NCBI GenBank assembly: GCA_965223165.1 | Contig: CBDCVQ010000020.1 | Coordinates: 1,736,001 to 1,800,000, forward strand | Source: JABDMH01 sp965223165 | GTDB taxonomy: Bacteria > Bacteroidota > Bacteroidia > Chitinophagales > Saprospiraceae | DNA: 64,000 nt | Direction of reading: 5' to 3' | In this document: piece after piece, positions 52,084-62,081 of the stretch | Position numbering within the stretch: the stretch's first letter is position 1 | How the letters are laid out: each line of letters begins with the position of its first letter | Notes under the pieces: generated by a model | Database searches by the model: none | What the model was told of the DNA's origin: nothing | The model's input: only the letters and a program-made list of their open reading frames with translations | Translations under genes and position numbers: made by a program

Positions 52084-55000
52084 GAGCCATCATCCGCATC
52101 GTCGACAAGGCGTTTTAGCCGAATATTGCGAAAGTGTACCTGGGACCCGTGACCAAGAAACCCGATGTGCCCTTTCGTCCGCTTCAGGCCCGGATGATCG
52201 CGTCCATCCAGGGTGCCATTTCGAGTAGCATGCTCGATATCGTCAAATAAAATGCGACGCCCATTGAGCATGACGGAGATTTGCGTCCCTTGGACGTTGA
52301 CCTCTTGGCGATTCCATTCTCCGACGGGCTTGAGGGCACCTTTTCGAGCGGGGATGATACCATAGACGGATCCATGATACTGGTAGGGCTTCAGATCGGC
52401 GTACTTGGGGGCCGTATTGTCCAAAATCTGTATTTCCTTGCCCTCATAGGCAGCATCTCCCTCCAGCGGCGCATGGATGCCCAGTCCGTTGTTGGCACCG
52501 GGTGTCAGCTTAAACTCGAAGCGCAAGCTGAAATTGTCGTATTCTTCCTTGGTGTAAAGGTTGCCGCTGCCTCCCGACGACCCGGGGTAGATCACTATTT
52601 CACCGTTCTCGGCACGATAATCAGATTTGTTGCCAACCCATCCGTCCAGATTGACGCCGTTAAATAGGGATCGATAGCCATCGTTGATTTCAATCTGCGA
52701 CAAGTCCGGTCCGCCCTGGATTTCGCGCACATAGACATTTCTAAATCGCGTATCTGTGCCATGCGCCTGCAGCTCGATCGGACCTTCTCGAAAAATGGGC
52801 AGTCTCCGATCCCAATAGTTTTCCAGCACCGTGTGGTCGGTTACTTTCACCCCATTGAGATATACCGTGACCCGGTCGTCGATCATGATGATCCGAAAAG
52901 TATTCCAGGAGCCCACCGGATTGTCAGCGACAACGAGCGGTTTGCTCTCGTGGACCTGATTGTTGTACAATCCGCCCGAGCCGACTTCCGCCCCGACATC
53001 GGTTCTGGCCAAATCCCAGATTTGGACCTGTGGGCTGCCGCGCAGATAGACACCACTGTCTCCGTCCTTTTCGATCTTCCAGTCGACAAACATCTCAAAG
53101 TCCCGATAGGACTTGACGGAACACAAATTGTCGTATCCCTCGCCGGTAAAACTGATTTGGCCATCGACCACGCTCCAATTCTGATGCATGATTTTGTTGA
53201 CACTGTCCTGCTTCATCCGTCGGTCTCGATAGAACATCTCTGACCGAGCAATCGGATTTTCCAACAATCCTTGCCAACCCTCCAGGTCACGGCCGTTGAA
53301 CATAGACACGAAGCCCGGGGCCGCTGGCATGGATTGCAGATACTCATCAAGAATCGAACGCGTATAGTCATCACCGGAGGCGGCCAAGACGGAGTCGGCA
53401 CGTGCCAGCGCCTGTCTTACCTCCGTGCCGGTGAGGCCGTCTACGTCCTCTTCCTCTCCCGGAAGGGCGATATGAACCATGCTATTGGCGGCGGTTGGAG
53501 CAAGCGCGTCATCGCCCAGATAAGAAAAAGCCAGTGCAAAGGCTGGGTAGATCTTTGTATGCCGCAAGCTGCTCAACACATCTATGATTTGATCAGGATC
53601 TTTGACGATGTCCAGCACTTCCCGCATCTGTAGCAGATGCTGTTCCGCGGACTGACCGCTACTCAGCCGAATCAAATGCCGGCTCAGAGATCGATTATCT
53701 TGGTCTTTGGCGAGAGCTGCCAGCAGATCTGGAATAGCTTCCTGACCCTGCCATCCCGCGAGGACCTGCCCCAGCTTGCCAGGATCATTGGAAAGCTTCT
53801 CTCGGACGTGCCCCAGTGCCTGCTCCCCACCCAAAGAGGGAAGAATCTGGTACAGAATGTCGGCATGATCCGGCCCAAATGTCCCGATGACCGCTGCAAC
53901 CAGGTCACTTTTCTGACCAGGATCCGTGGATTTTGCCAAAATCGTGCGGACTACTGCTTTCTCTTCTTCCGCCGTCTGTGCCTGCCCAGCAGACGCAGCC
54001 AACGCGCTCAGTGGTTCCTGTGCCGCCAATTGCGGCATCGAGGCAAAGGCGCGACGCCGCAGTTCGGCATCATTGCTGCCGAGCAGCGGAGAAACTTGTG
54101 GCCATAGCTGAGACATGCCTCGTGCCTGGGCCAGTCGAATGAGCGATGACTTGCCTGCATCAGAGGCAGCAGTTAGCGCGCTAGCGATCGTGCCTTGACG
54201 GGACGCATCCAGATGCTGGGCCAGTTCGCCCACGGCCGCATCGGTGACGTGCCGGTTTGTGCTGGATCTGGTGATGGCGACGAGGGCATCGAGTCCGGAG
54301 GCTCCGGCCAGTGCGGACACAGCACGGATCGCAGCTACCTGTACTGTGGGATCGGTAGCTTTTAGATAGGACTGAGCCAGGCTCAATCCCGGAGTGTATT
54401 GGCGCTTGGCAGCCGAGTTGAGCAATTGGACCTGTACGTCTGGTGTCGCCTTCTTGATCGTTTTGAAGAAGGATTTCATGGGCAGCGCTTCGGCCGAGCC
54501 CAGGGCCTGCGCAACGGCCAACGCCAGATGAGGCGCCCCTTTTTTCAGGAGCTTTAAGAGTGGCTTCTTGGCTGCGGCTCCACCATAGCTGGCTAGCAGG
54601 TGCACGGCCTGAGCCTGCGTGGGCTCGTCTGCGTCTGCAGCGGCTAGCAACTGGTTACATTGTTGGATCAGGCCCTCGGCATGGCCGGCGTCGGCGCGAC
54701 CGATGTAGTATTTGGTCAGGAGGGGCTGGCCCTCGCCGGGGTTTTCTTGCGCAAAGGTCTGCAACAGAGGGGCAACCGTGGGCTCGGAGGAGTTTGCCAA
54801 TCCCTGCAGGGCGATGGACTTGAGATCCGCGTCATTACTGTTAGCCAGGCTTTGGAGAGCCGTGGCTGCCGCCGGGCTCGAAAAAGTACCGATCGCTTTG
54901 GTCAGCGAATGTTGACAGTAGCCTCGCGTATCTGCCTGGGCAGCTATGAGCGCTTCGAGGGCCTGCGGAGTGCCGATCTCTGCCAGTACGTATATGACCG

Positions 55001-55412
55001 GCTCGCAGATGGTCTTGATATAAGGTGTCAGGGCAGGCACGGATCGGTTTGTCGCAAAAAACTGCCACTGTTCGAGCAGGAAGGCTTGATGATCAATGTC
55101 ATTCAAGGCCTCCATGGCCTGGATAAAGCCGGTCTCGATGGCCTCCGTGGTCTGGGCTTTGCCAATGTACTTGGCGATACCACTGAGGGCATACCGCGCC
55201 GCCAAGTCGCTGTCGGTACCCAGCTTTTGGCTGACCGAGACAATGCCATCGGCACCCAGTGCGCTGAGCTGTGCCATGAGCTCCTGACCCTGTGCCAAAT
55301 GTCGGGCAGGCAACTGATCTAGAATTTGATCTACGGCAGACTCCTGTGCGACAACGGCGAGGGAGCAAGCCAGTCCAACGATTGGGATCAGGAGTAGGAT
55401 TCTACGTATCAT
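52080..55412 (-). CDS. Exported HEAT-repeat protein with two DUF1080 domains
   Basis: The 1110-aa protein has a signal peptide (LACSLAVVAQE) and an alpha-solenoid of HEAT-like repeats (about 30-690, e.g. LQSLANSNDADLKSIALQG). Two DUF1080/3-keto-disaccharide hydrolase-like beta domains follow: about 700-895 (SMFNGRDLEGWQG, SGVYLRGSPQVQIWD) and about 911-1100 (SLFNGVNLDGWVG, NNGLGIHAPLEG, EIQILDN). DUF1080 domains bind or cleave oxidised glycosides. The two downstream oxidoreductases fit a pathway in which sugars are oxidised to 3-keto forms and then hydrolysed. Confidence 0.9.
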   Translation of the reverse strand: MIRRILLLIPIVGLACSLAVVAQESAVDQILDQLPARHLAQGQELMAQLSALGADGIVSVSQKLGTDSDLAARYALSGIAKYIGKAQTTEAIETGFIQAMEALNDIDHQAFLLEQWQFFATNRSVPALTPYIKTICEPVIYVLAEIGTPQALEALIAAQADTRGYCQHSLTKAIGTFSSPAAATALQSLANSNDADLKSIALQGLANSSEPTVAPLLQTFAQENPGEGQPLLTKYYIGRADAGHAEGLIQQCNQLLAAADADEPTQAQAVHLLASYGGAAAKKPLLKLLKKGAPHLALAVAQALGSAEALPMKSFFKTIKKATPDVQVQLLNSAAKRQYTPGLSLAQSYLKATDPTVQVAAIRAVSALAGASGLDALVAITRSSTNRHVTDAAVGELAQHLDASRQGTIASALTAASDAGKSSLIRLAQARGMSQLWPQVSPLLGSNDAELRRRAFASMPQLAAQEPLSALAASAGQAQTAEEEKAVVRTILAKSTDPGQKSDLVAAVIGTFGPDHADILYQILPSLGGEQALGHVREKLSNDPGKLGQVLAGWQGQEAIPDLLAALAKDQDNRSLSRHLIRLSSGQSAEQHLLQMREVLDIVKDPDQIIDVLSSLRHTKIYPAFALAFSYLGDDALAPTAANSMVHIALPGEEEDVDGLTGTEVRQALARADSVLAASGDDYTRSILDEYLQSMPAAPGFVSMFNGRDLEGWQGLLENPIARSEMFYRDRRMKQDSVNKIMHQNWSVVDGQISFTGEGYDNLCSVKSYRDFEMFVDWKIEKDGDSGVYLRGSPQVQIWDLARTDVGAEVGSGGLYNNQVHESKPLVVADNPVGSWNTFRIIMIDDRVTVYLNGVKVTDHTVLENYWDRRLPIFREGPIELQAHGTDTRFRNVYVREIQGGPDLSQIEINDGYRSLFNGVNLDGWVGNKSDYRAENGEIVIYPGSSGGSGNLYTKEEYDNFSLRFEFKLTPGANNGLGIHAPLEGDAAYEGKEIQILDNTAPKYADLKPYQYHGSVYGIIPARKGALKPVGEWNRQEVNVQGTQISVMLNGRRILFDDIEHATRNGTLDGRDHPGLKRTKGHIGFLGHGSQVHFRNIRLKRLVDDADDGS

Positions 55413-55435
55413 GGAGGAAAGATCTCTTAGTTAGT

Positions 55436-56698
55436 TTAAATGGACCAGGCGCCGCGCATCGGTTGATCGATCATGCGGTTGGCGGTGGGGTCATCTACAA
55501 ATTGCTGCTTGTCGGGATTGTACGTCAGATTGCGACCCAAGCGAAGGGCGGTCACACCTAGATTGATCAGTGTGCAAGATCGGTGTCCGTTTGCCTCATT
55601 AAGGGCAAATTTTTCCCGTGTACGTACACAATCGCTAAAGCTGGTGCGCTGCGGCGCTGGATCCTTTAATTCGGATATGAGGGCGGGGAGATTTTTGATA
55701 TCAGATCGCAGGCCTGGATACAAGTTGCCTTCCGGGCCCGAAATAAAGGCGGCATCCTTATCTCGATTTTCCCCGTCCAGGACAATCTTGCAACCATCCG
55801 CATACGTATACTCGATCCGACGCCAGGTGCCGGCCGCGTCCGGATGCTGCTGAGGCGCATCTACCTCGATCGAAATGGGACCGGTATGGTCCTTCTCCAG
55901 TAGATATTGGGCAGGATCCATGTAATGCTGTCCCATGTCTCCCAGGCCACCACCGTCGTAGTCCCAATAGCCCCGGAAGTTGGCATGGACACGATGGGGG
56001 TGATAGGGCTTAAAGGGTGCCGGGCCCAACCACATGTCATAATCGAGCTCTTCGGGGATCAAAGTAGGCTCCAGGTTCGTCTTGCCCCGCCAGTAAAACT
56101 TCCAGTTGAAGCCCGTGGTGGCGCTCAAGGTGATCGTCAATGGCCATCCAAAGACCCGATTTTCCACGAGCTTTTTGATGGGACTGACCGGCACACCCAT
56201 TCCGTAAAAGTTGGAGGCGAAGCGAAACCAGGTATTCAGACGGAAAATGCGTTGATGGTCCTCGACGGCCTTTTGCACGGCGATTCCTTCGCCAATGGTA
56301 CGGGTCATCGGTTTCTCGCACCAAATGTCCTTGCCCGCCTTTGCCGCGGCCACAGCCATCAGCCCGTGCCAGTGGGGCGGCGTCGCGATATGCACCACAT
56401 CAATGTCCGGCTGGGCCAGTAGTTCTCTAAAGTCGGCATACGTATTTACCGTGCCGTCCGCCTTGGCTTTGGCCTGCGCCAGATGCTTGGTATCTACGTC
56501 GCAGATGGCGACCAGTCGGCCTTCGTAGTCAAAGTGTCCACGACCCATGACACCTACACCAATGATCCCCTTGGTCAGTTGATCGCTGGGTGCCGTATAC
56601 CCGTTACCTCCCAGCACGTGTCGAGGTACGATCGAAAAGGCACCTGCCACGATGCCGGCACGCTTCAAGAAGGAGCGACGGTCTTGCAATGCTGTCAT
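55436..56698 (-). CDS. Exported Gfo/Idh/MocA-family oxidoreductase
   Basis: I choose the ATG at 56698 (MTALQDRRSFLKRAGIVAGAF, a Tat signal with RRSFLK); a longer frame to 56788 adds 30 residues without signal character. The 420-aa protein has an NAD-binding domain (GVGVMGRGH, LVAICDVDTKH), the motif WCEKPMTRTI near residue 115 and the DYDGGGLGDMGQHYMDPAQ substrate region. It should oxidise a sugar with NAD(P) in the periplasm. It begins about 175 bp after the next oxidoreductase gene and 23 bp before the DUF1080 gene. Confidence 0.9.
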   Translation of the reverse strand: MTALQDRRSFLKRAGIVAGAFSIVPRHVLGGNGYTAPSDQLTKGIIGVGVMGRGHFDYEGRLVAICDVDTKHLAQAKAKADGTVNTYADFRELLAQPDIDVVHIATPPHWHGLMAVAAAKAGKDIWCEKPMTRTIGEGIAVQKAVEDHQRIFRLNTWFRFASNFYGMGVPVSPIKKLVENRVFGWPLTITLSATTGFNWKFYWRGKTNLEPTLIPEELDYDMWLGPAPFKPYHPHRVHANFRGYWDYDGGGLGDMGQHYMDPAQYLLEKDHTGPISIEVDAPQQHPDAAGTWRRIEYTYADGCKIVLDGENRDKDAAFISGPEGNLYPGLRSDIKNLPALISELKDPAPQRTSFSDCVRTREKFALNEANGHRSCTLINLGVTALRLGRNLTYNPDKQQFVDDPTANRMIDQPMRGAWSI

Positions 56699-56872
56699 AG
56701 ATCCATGAAATTTTTTGAATGGCCAAAGATAAGGTTTTACAACGGCCGGATAGGTGGGGAGATTGTGCATCGGCCAGGGCCACTCCATCTCGAAAAGGCT
56801 TGTACCCTGGGCTGGATGGTCCTTATGGGATCAACCCTGGGATCACCCGCTGTCGATGATGGAGTCAGCCTG

Positions 56873-58180
56873 CTATACCTGTGGCAGCTTCCAGCCGTTG
56901 TGGTAGGCCGGTCGACTGATGCGATTGGCGCGCCCTTTGGTAAAGGCCAACTTGTCCTGATCCCAGGTAACCTTGTCCCCCATCTTGTACGCTACATTGC
57001 CCATATGGCAATTGACCGCCGCAACTTCACCCACCTCGATGGGGCAGTTCAATGCATTGTGGTTGCGACTGCGGAGGCATGCCAGGAAATTGGCTGTATG
57101 TCTGTCCAGGTCATTACCCTCCTTCTCTTGCAGCGAGACGGCAGCCATTTTGCCCTTTTCGGGGATCACCTCCCAGCCGCCCCGGTCGACCACGAGCGTA
57201 CCGTGATTGCCGATGAAAGCGATGCCGTGGTTCCGTCCAAAGTTGGCACTATCTATCCCTGTGCCATGCTCCCAGATCATGTTAAATCCGCCATATTCAT
57301 AGAGTGTCTGCAAGGTATCGGGTGTCTCCGAAGCGTCGTCCGGATAGGCTAGCTTGCCGCCGGCAGCATAGATGGTTTTTGGTGCGGAGGCTTTCATGCC
57401 CCACAAGGCGATGTCCACGAGATGTACGCCCCAATCTGTCATCAGGCCGCCGGCATAGTCCCAATACCACCGAAACGTAAAGTGGAACCGATTCTCGTTA
57501 AATGGGCGGGCAGGGGCCGGCCCCAACCACATGTTGTAGTCGACCCCCTCGGGTACGGGGGCATCCGGCTTGACAGGTACGGCTTTCATCCATCCTTGAT
57601 AGGCCCAGGTCTTGACCAACCTAATGTTGCCCAGCTCACCTGACCAGACAAAATCCATTGCTTTCATGAAGTGGGGGGCGCTGCGTTGCCATTGGCCCAC
57701 CTGCACCATGCGCTGGGTCTTTCGCACCGCCGCGCTCATGATGCGAGACTCCTCGATGGAGTTGGCAATCGGTTTTTCTACATAGACATCTTTGCCGGCC
57801 TCGCAGGCGTCTACCAGGATCTTGCAATGCCAATGATCGGGAGTGGCTACGATGACAGCGTCCACATCGGCCTGTCTCAGCACATCCCGGTAATCTCCAT
57901 AGGTCTTGGGTTTGTAATTGTATTTCTCTTCAAAGTCCTTAGACCGTTTGTCGAGTACATTTTGGTCTACATCACATAGTGCCACGCAGCGAGTGCCTTC
58001 ATTTTTGAGCAGGGAGGTGAGATTAGCCCATCCCATGCCACGGCAGCCGATGAGGGCGATGTGCACCTCATCTGATCGACCCAACGTCGATACATACGAA
58101 AACGATGGAAGCACCATGGACCCCACAGCCAAAGCCCCCGAGTGTCCGATAAATCTGCGTCTACTTTTGTCCTGCAACAT
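56873..58180 (-). CDS. Exported Gfo/Idh/MocA-family oxidoreductase
   Basis: The 435-aa protein has a Tat signal (SRRRFIGHSGALAVGS), the NAD loop IALIGCRGMGWAN near residue 43, VYVEKPIANSIEE near 130 and the family motif DYAGGLMTDWGVHLVDIALWG. It is a paralogue of the following gene and probably works on a related sugar. It opens a three-gene operon (two oxidoreductases, then the DUF1080 protein). Confidence 0.92.
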   Translation of the reverse strand: MLQDKSRRRFIGHSGALAVGSMVLPSFSYVSTLGRSDEVHIALIGCRGMGWANLTSLLKNEGTRCVALCDVDQNVLDKRSKDFEEKYNYKPKTYGDYRDVLRQADVDAVIVATPDHWHCKILVDACEAGKDVYVEKPIANSIEESRIMSAAVRKTQRMVQVGQWQRSAPHFMKAMDFVWSGELGNIRLVKTWAYQGWMKAVPVKPDAPVPEGVDYNMWLGPAPARPFNENRFHFTFRWYWDYAGGLMTDWGVHLVDIALWGMKASAPKTIYAAGGKLAYPDDASETPDTLQTLYEYGGFNMIWEHGTGIDSANFGRNHGIAFIGNHGTLVVDRGGWEVIPEKGKMAAVSLQEKEGNDLDRHTANFLACLRSRNHNALNCPIEVGEVAAVNCHMGNVAYKMGDKVTWDQDKLAFTKGRANRISRPAYHNGWKLPQV

Positions 58181-58272
58181 GACCTTTTGTTTTTACCTTA
58201 AAATCGAATGCTCGTAGTTACCTCCTTCAAGATAGGGGTAATCAACATCTCATTATCAGTTTACAACCGAAA

Positions 58273-61200
58273 GTGCCTAGAATCTTGGAGCCACACCGCC
58301 ACAGACGATCGCCACTACTTCGTTTAAGCTTGCGACTTCTATTGATGCTGTGTCTGCTCGCCTGCCTGATCCATCCTTCGTTTTGTCAGGATACGACTCG
58401 GGCGGGCCGGCACTGGCATTTGGCCATGTCATTGAGCAGCCATCCTCCATCAGCCGAGGGTTTAGCCCACTTAGACAGCGCCCGACAACTGTTTGTGGAG
58501 GCTCAAGTACCGGACCGTGCAATGGATTGTCTCATCCAGCAAGGCCGTCTGCAGATTGTTTTGGAGAGGTTTGATGCGGCCTATGCCACCTCGCAGGTGC
58601 TGCTGGACGAGATGCGTAGATGGGACTCGCAGGCCTCAGCCCAGATGAACATAGAAGCCCAATTGATACGGGCGGCGAGTGCCCCGCAAGACAGCATTTG
58701 CCAGTCGGCCATCGAGATGGCAGCTCAACTTCTTGATGATGACGAGCACCTTGCACGTGCTTACGAGGCCCAGTTGTACTACGAGCGGGCAGCCCTCTTC
58801 TTCCGGACCGAGCAACATGATTCTGCCAGCATCTATTGTGAGCGAGCCCTGGCTGACCATCCCAGTGACCCATATCTCAGCGGAATGATATGCCTTCAGT
58901 GGGCCAAGGCACTGCGTCGGTTGGGAGACTACAGCAAGGCGATCAATCTGATCAAACGAGCCACGGACTACTGTGCGCAGGTGTATGGGAGTGCCAGCAG
59001 CAAGGTGGCGACGTGCTACAACGACCTGGCCATCAATCAAAAAGCATTGGGTGATCTGCAAGCTTCTCGGCGGAGTTTTGCCAAGGCGTTGGAGATCAGA
59101 GAGACCTTGCATGGTCGACATAGCAACGACTTTGCGCGGGTCCTCAACAATGCCGCCTTACAGCTGCTGGAAGATGGTGAGATCGAGCTTGCCCAGCGAT
59201 ATGCTCGAGAAACCATCGACATATTTGAAGGCCTACCGGAGCCAGACAAACGATTCCACATAGCCTCTTACAATACCATGGCCAAGGTCCAGACGGCCTT
59301 GCATCTGCATGAGGTGGCGGCGAGACATTTCTCGCGGGCAGTGGAGCTCCATCAGCAATACTTTCCAGGGAACAAGCGCATCCGGTTCTACTACCTGGGT
59401 CTGGGCCGAAATGCCTTGCGGCGACAGCGCTATGAGGAAGCGGTCCAGTACTTTCATCGCGCTATGAGTGCTTCGATCGACGGCATCGACCCTACGGACT
59501 TACAGGACAACCCGGCCCCAGACGACCCGTCTAACTATCAATCACTCAAGACGCTGTGTCAACTGAAGGCATCCGCCTACTTGGCGTGGTATCATCAGAG
59601 TGGCCAAGACCCACACCTGACAGCCGCGATCGAACTCTTTGATCTCGCAGACCACTTTGCCACCAAAAACCGTACTGAGTCCACTTACAAGAAATCCCGG
59701 CTTGCTTACTCCGCACAAAATCTGCCCTTGTACGAAGGGGCCATCGAAGCGCAACTGACTAAATTCTGGTCCTCCGGCGATACCGCGGCCCTGGAGCGGG
59801 CGTTTCTCCTCTGCGAAAAGAGCAAGTCCTTGACGCTCCTGGAGGATCTCCTGGAGGCAAACGCCTTGCATCAAAGTGGCTTGCCGGCGGAGCTGCTCGC
59901 TCGCGAAAGATCCTATCAGGATAGTATTGGACATTTGCGCGCGCGCATGCTCAGCGCACGCACGCAGGGAGACTCCGCAAAGTTGCGATCCCTGGAGTCC
60001 GAGCATGTCGGCGTTCAGCTGGACTTTGACCGATTTAAGTCCAATCTGGAGCGGAGGTATCCTCGCTTTCACCGCGCGAAGTACGATATCGACTTTGAAA
60101 CGATTCGCTCCGTACAGTCGGAGCTCGAGCCAGATGCTTCCTTGCTATCCTATTTCCAGGGCAGAGAAAAGTTGTTTGCCTTTCTAGTCAATCGCCAAGG
60201 GGCCAAGGTCTTTAGTTTGGACGGCGTGGACTCACTCAGCTACTGGATAGAACAGTTAAGATCCGGTCTGAGCAATTTTCAACCTGCCCTGCCGGCTACG
60301 GATTCGACCAACCTATCAGGCATTCAGCAGTATGTGCACGCGGCGACACGACTATACGACATGCTGATGGAGCCTTTGATATCCTTCAGCCAGCGGCGGT
60401 TGACCATCGTGCCCGGGGGGCCACTGAATTACTTGCCTTTTGGTACGCTGCTGACTCGCGCACCCCAGGAGCTGACCGATTGGCAGGACTACCCCTACCT
60501 GGAGAAAGACCGGACGATCTCCTACAACTACTCCTGTACCCTGGCCAGTGAAATGCGGGAAGAGGGCGGGGCCCTGCCTTCCCGATTGCTAGCTGTGGCA
60601 CCCGCATTTGAAGGGGCAGCGGAAGCGACGGCCACATGCCAGGTGACGCTGCAACCCCTGCTCCACAACGTGGAAGAGGCCCACGCGGTCGAGGCCATCT
60701 TCCCAGGGGTGGTGCATTCCGGTGCAGACGCCACCCGTGCGGCCCTATTTGAGCATACGCGGCGCTATGGCATTTTTCATTTTGCCACGCATGCTGTGCT
60801 CGACGAGGAGCAAGCGGACTATTCGTTTCTGGCATTTGCGGGTCAGGGTGACGAAGGACAGCATCTCTACCTGCAGGAACTTTACGATATGGAGCTACCT
60901 GCGCAGTTGGTGACACTGAGTGCCTGCCGTACCAATGCTGGTCCCATCCTCAGTGGCGAAGGCATCGCCAGCCTGGCCAAGGGGTTTTCTTATGCGGGGG
61001 CCAAGAGTCTGATCACCTCACTTTGGGAAGTAGAGGACGCTGCTGGGATGCAGGTGATGCAGTACTTTTACCAAGCACTGGCGCAGGATGAAAGCAAAGA
61101 CGTGGCTCTGCAAAGGGCCAAGCTACAGTACCTCACGGCAGCTGACCCCGTCTTTGCCCATCCTTATTACTGGGCTACCTTCATCCCAATTGGCGACATG

Positions 61201-61302
61201 TCACCGATTGAGACGGGTCCGGGGCTCAGTGTAGGAGGCGCTTTACTAATGTTGCTGGGAGCTATATTGATTTATATAATCGCTAAGAAATACCGATCGT
61301 AA
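58273..61302 (+). CDS. Exported TPR-CHAT protein with C-terminal membrane anchor
   Basis: From the GTG at 58273 the protein has 1009 aa; the start is uncertain but a signal-like hydrophobic stretch (LLMLCLLACLIHPSFCQ) supports export. About 130-430 is built of TPR repeats (YNDLAINQKALGDLQASRRSF). About 640-975 is a CHAT caspase-like domain with the dyad H840 in FHFATHAVLDEE and C885 in LSACRTNAG, then GEGIASLAKGFSYAGA. A C-terminal span (GALLMLLGAILIYIIA) would anchor it. CHAT proteins are peptidases or signalling scaffolds; the substrate is unknown. The creatininase gene follows after 2 bp. Confidence 0.88.
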   Translation: MPRILEPHRHRRSPLLRLSLRLLLMLCLLACLIHPSFCQDTTRAGRHWHLAMSLSSHPPSAEGLAHLDSARQLFVEAQVPDRAMDCLIQQGRLQIVLERFDAAYATSQVLLDEMRRWDSQASAQMNIEAQLIRAASAPQDSICQSAIEMAAQLLDDDEHLARAYEAQLYYERAALFFRTEQHDSASIYCERALADHPSDPYLSGMICLQWAKALRRLGDYSKAINLIKRATDYCAQVYGSASSKVATCYNDLAINQKALGDLQASRRSFAKALEIRETLHGRHSNDFARVLNNAALQLLEDGEIELAQRYARETIDIFEGLPEPDKRFHIASYNTMAKVQTALHLHEVAARHFSRAVELHQQYFPGNKRIRFYYLGLGRNALRRQRYEEAVQYFHRAMSASIDGIDPTDLQDNPAPDDPSNYQSLKTLCQLKASAYLAWYHQSGQDPHLTAAIELFDLADHFATKNRTESTYKKSRLAYSAQNLPLYEGAIEAQLTKFWSSGDTAALERAFLLCEKSKSLTLLEDLLEANALHQSGLPAELLARERSYQDSIGHLRARMLSARTQGDSAKLRSLESEHVGVQLDFDRFKSNLERRYPRFHRAKYDIDFETIRSVQSELEPDASLLSYFQGREKLFAFLVNRQGAKVFSLDGVDSLSYWIEQLRSGLSNFQPALPATDSTNLSGIQQYVHAATRLYDMLMEPLISFSQRRLTIVPGGPLNYLPFGTLLTRAPQELTDWQDYPYLEKDRTISYNYSCTLASEMREEGGALPSRLLAVAPAFEGAAEATATCQVTLQPLLHNVEEAHAVEAIFPGVVHSGADATRAALFEHTRRYGIFHFATHAVLDEEQADYSFLAFAGQGDEGQHLYLQELYDMELPAQLVTLSACRTNAGPILSGEGIASLAKGFSYAGAKSLITSLWEVEDAAGMQVMQYFYQALAQDESKDVALQRAKLQYLTAADPVFAHPYYWATFIPIGDMSPIETGPGLSVGGALLMLLGAILIYIIAKKYRS

Positions 61303-61304
61303 TT

Positions 61305-62078
61305 ATGTCTGATCTCAACCAACCTTACTTACTGGCGGAGGCCAACTGGAAGACCGTGCGTGACGCGGATTACAAGGTGGCCGTCTTGCCCTGGGGTGCC
61401 ACCGAGGCCCACAACTACCACTTGCCTTATGCCACGGACAACATCCAGGCAGATTTTGTCGCGCATCAAGCCGGAAAGTTGGCCTTTGAGCAGGGTACCA
61501 ACGTGCTGATCCTGCCTTGCATCCCCTTTGGCATCAACACTGGGCAGCTGGATGTCAAATTTTGCATGAACATTCTGCCGAGCACCCAGATGGCCATCCT
61601 CAAAGATGTGATCGATGTGCTCGGTCGCCATGGGATTGAAAAGCTGGTCATCCTAAATGGACACGGCGGCAACAACTTTAAAAATATGATCCGGGAAATG
61701 TCACACATGTTTCCCGACATTTTTGTCACATGGGTCAATTGGTATAAGATCGTCGACTGGACGAAATACTTTGATGAGCCCGGTGATCACGCCGGCGAGA
61801 TGGAGACCAGCGCCATCATGCACATCCGCCCTGACTTGGTGCGGCCACTAGGAGAGGCGGGACCCGGGCAGGCCAAGACCATCCGCATATCCGGATTCAA
61901 AGAAGGGTGGGCCACCTCGCAGCGTCGATGGACCAAGGTGACGGCGGATACCGGGGTGGGCGATCCCAAACTGGCTACTGCTGCCAAGGGAGAAGCTTAT
62001 CTGGAGGCGATCACTCACAAGCTCAGCCGATTTCTGATTGAGCTGACACGGACAGCCAACGATGACCTGTACGAATAG
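61305..62078 (+). CDS. Creatininase-family amidohydrolase
   Basis: The 257-aa protein has the family's metal-site motifs LPWGATEAHNYHLPYATD near residue 30, LNGHGGNNFKNMI near 118 and DHAGEMETSAIMH near 160. There is no signal peptide. Members open small cyclic amides such as creatinine or act in cofactor pathways (e.g. MftE); the substrate here is unknown. It starts 2 bp after the TPR-CHAT stop, so the two are one transcript. Confidence 0.9.
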   Translation: MSDLNQPYLLAEANWKTVRDADYKVAVLPWGATEAHNYHLPYATDNIQADFVAHQAGKLAFEQGTNVLILPCIPFGINTGQLDVKFCMNILPSTQMAILKDVIDVLGRHGIEKLVILNGHGGNNFKNMIREMSHMFPDIFVTWVNWYKIVDWTKYFDEPGDHAGEMETSAIMHIRPDLVRPLGEAGPGQAKTIRISGFKEGWATSQRRWTKVTADTGVGDPKLATAAKGEAYLEAITHKLSRFLIELTRTANDDLYE

Positions 62079-62081
62079 GCG

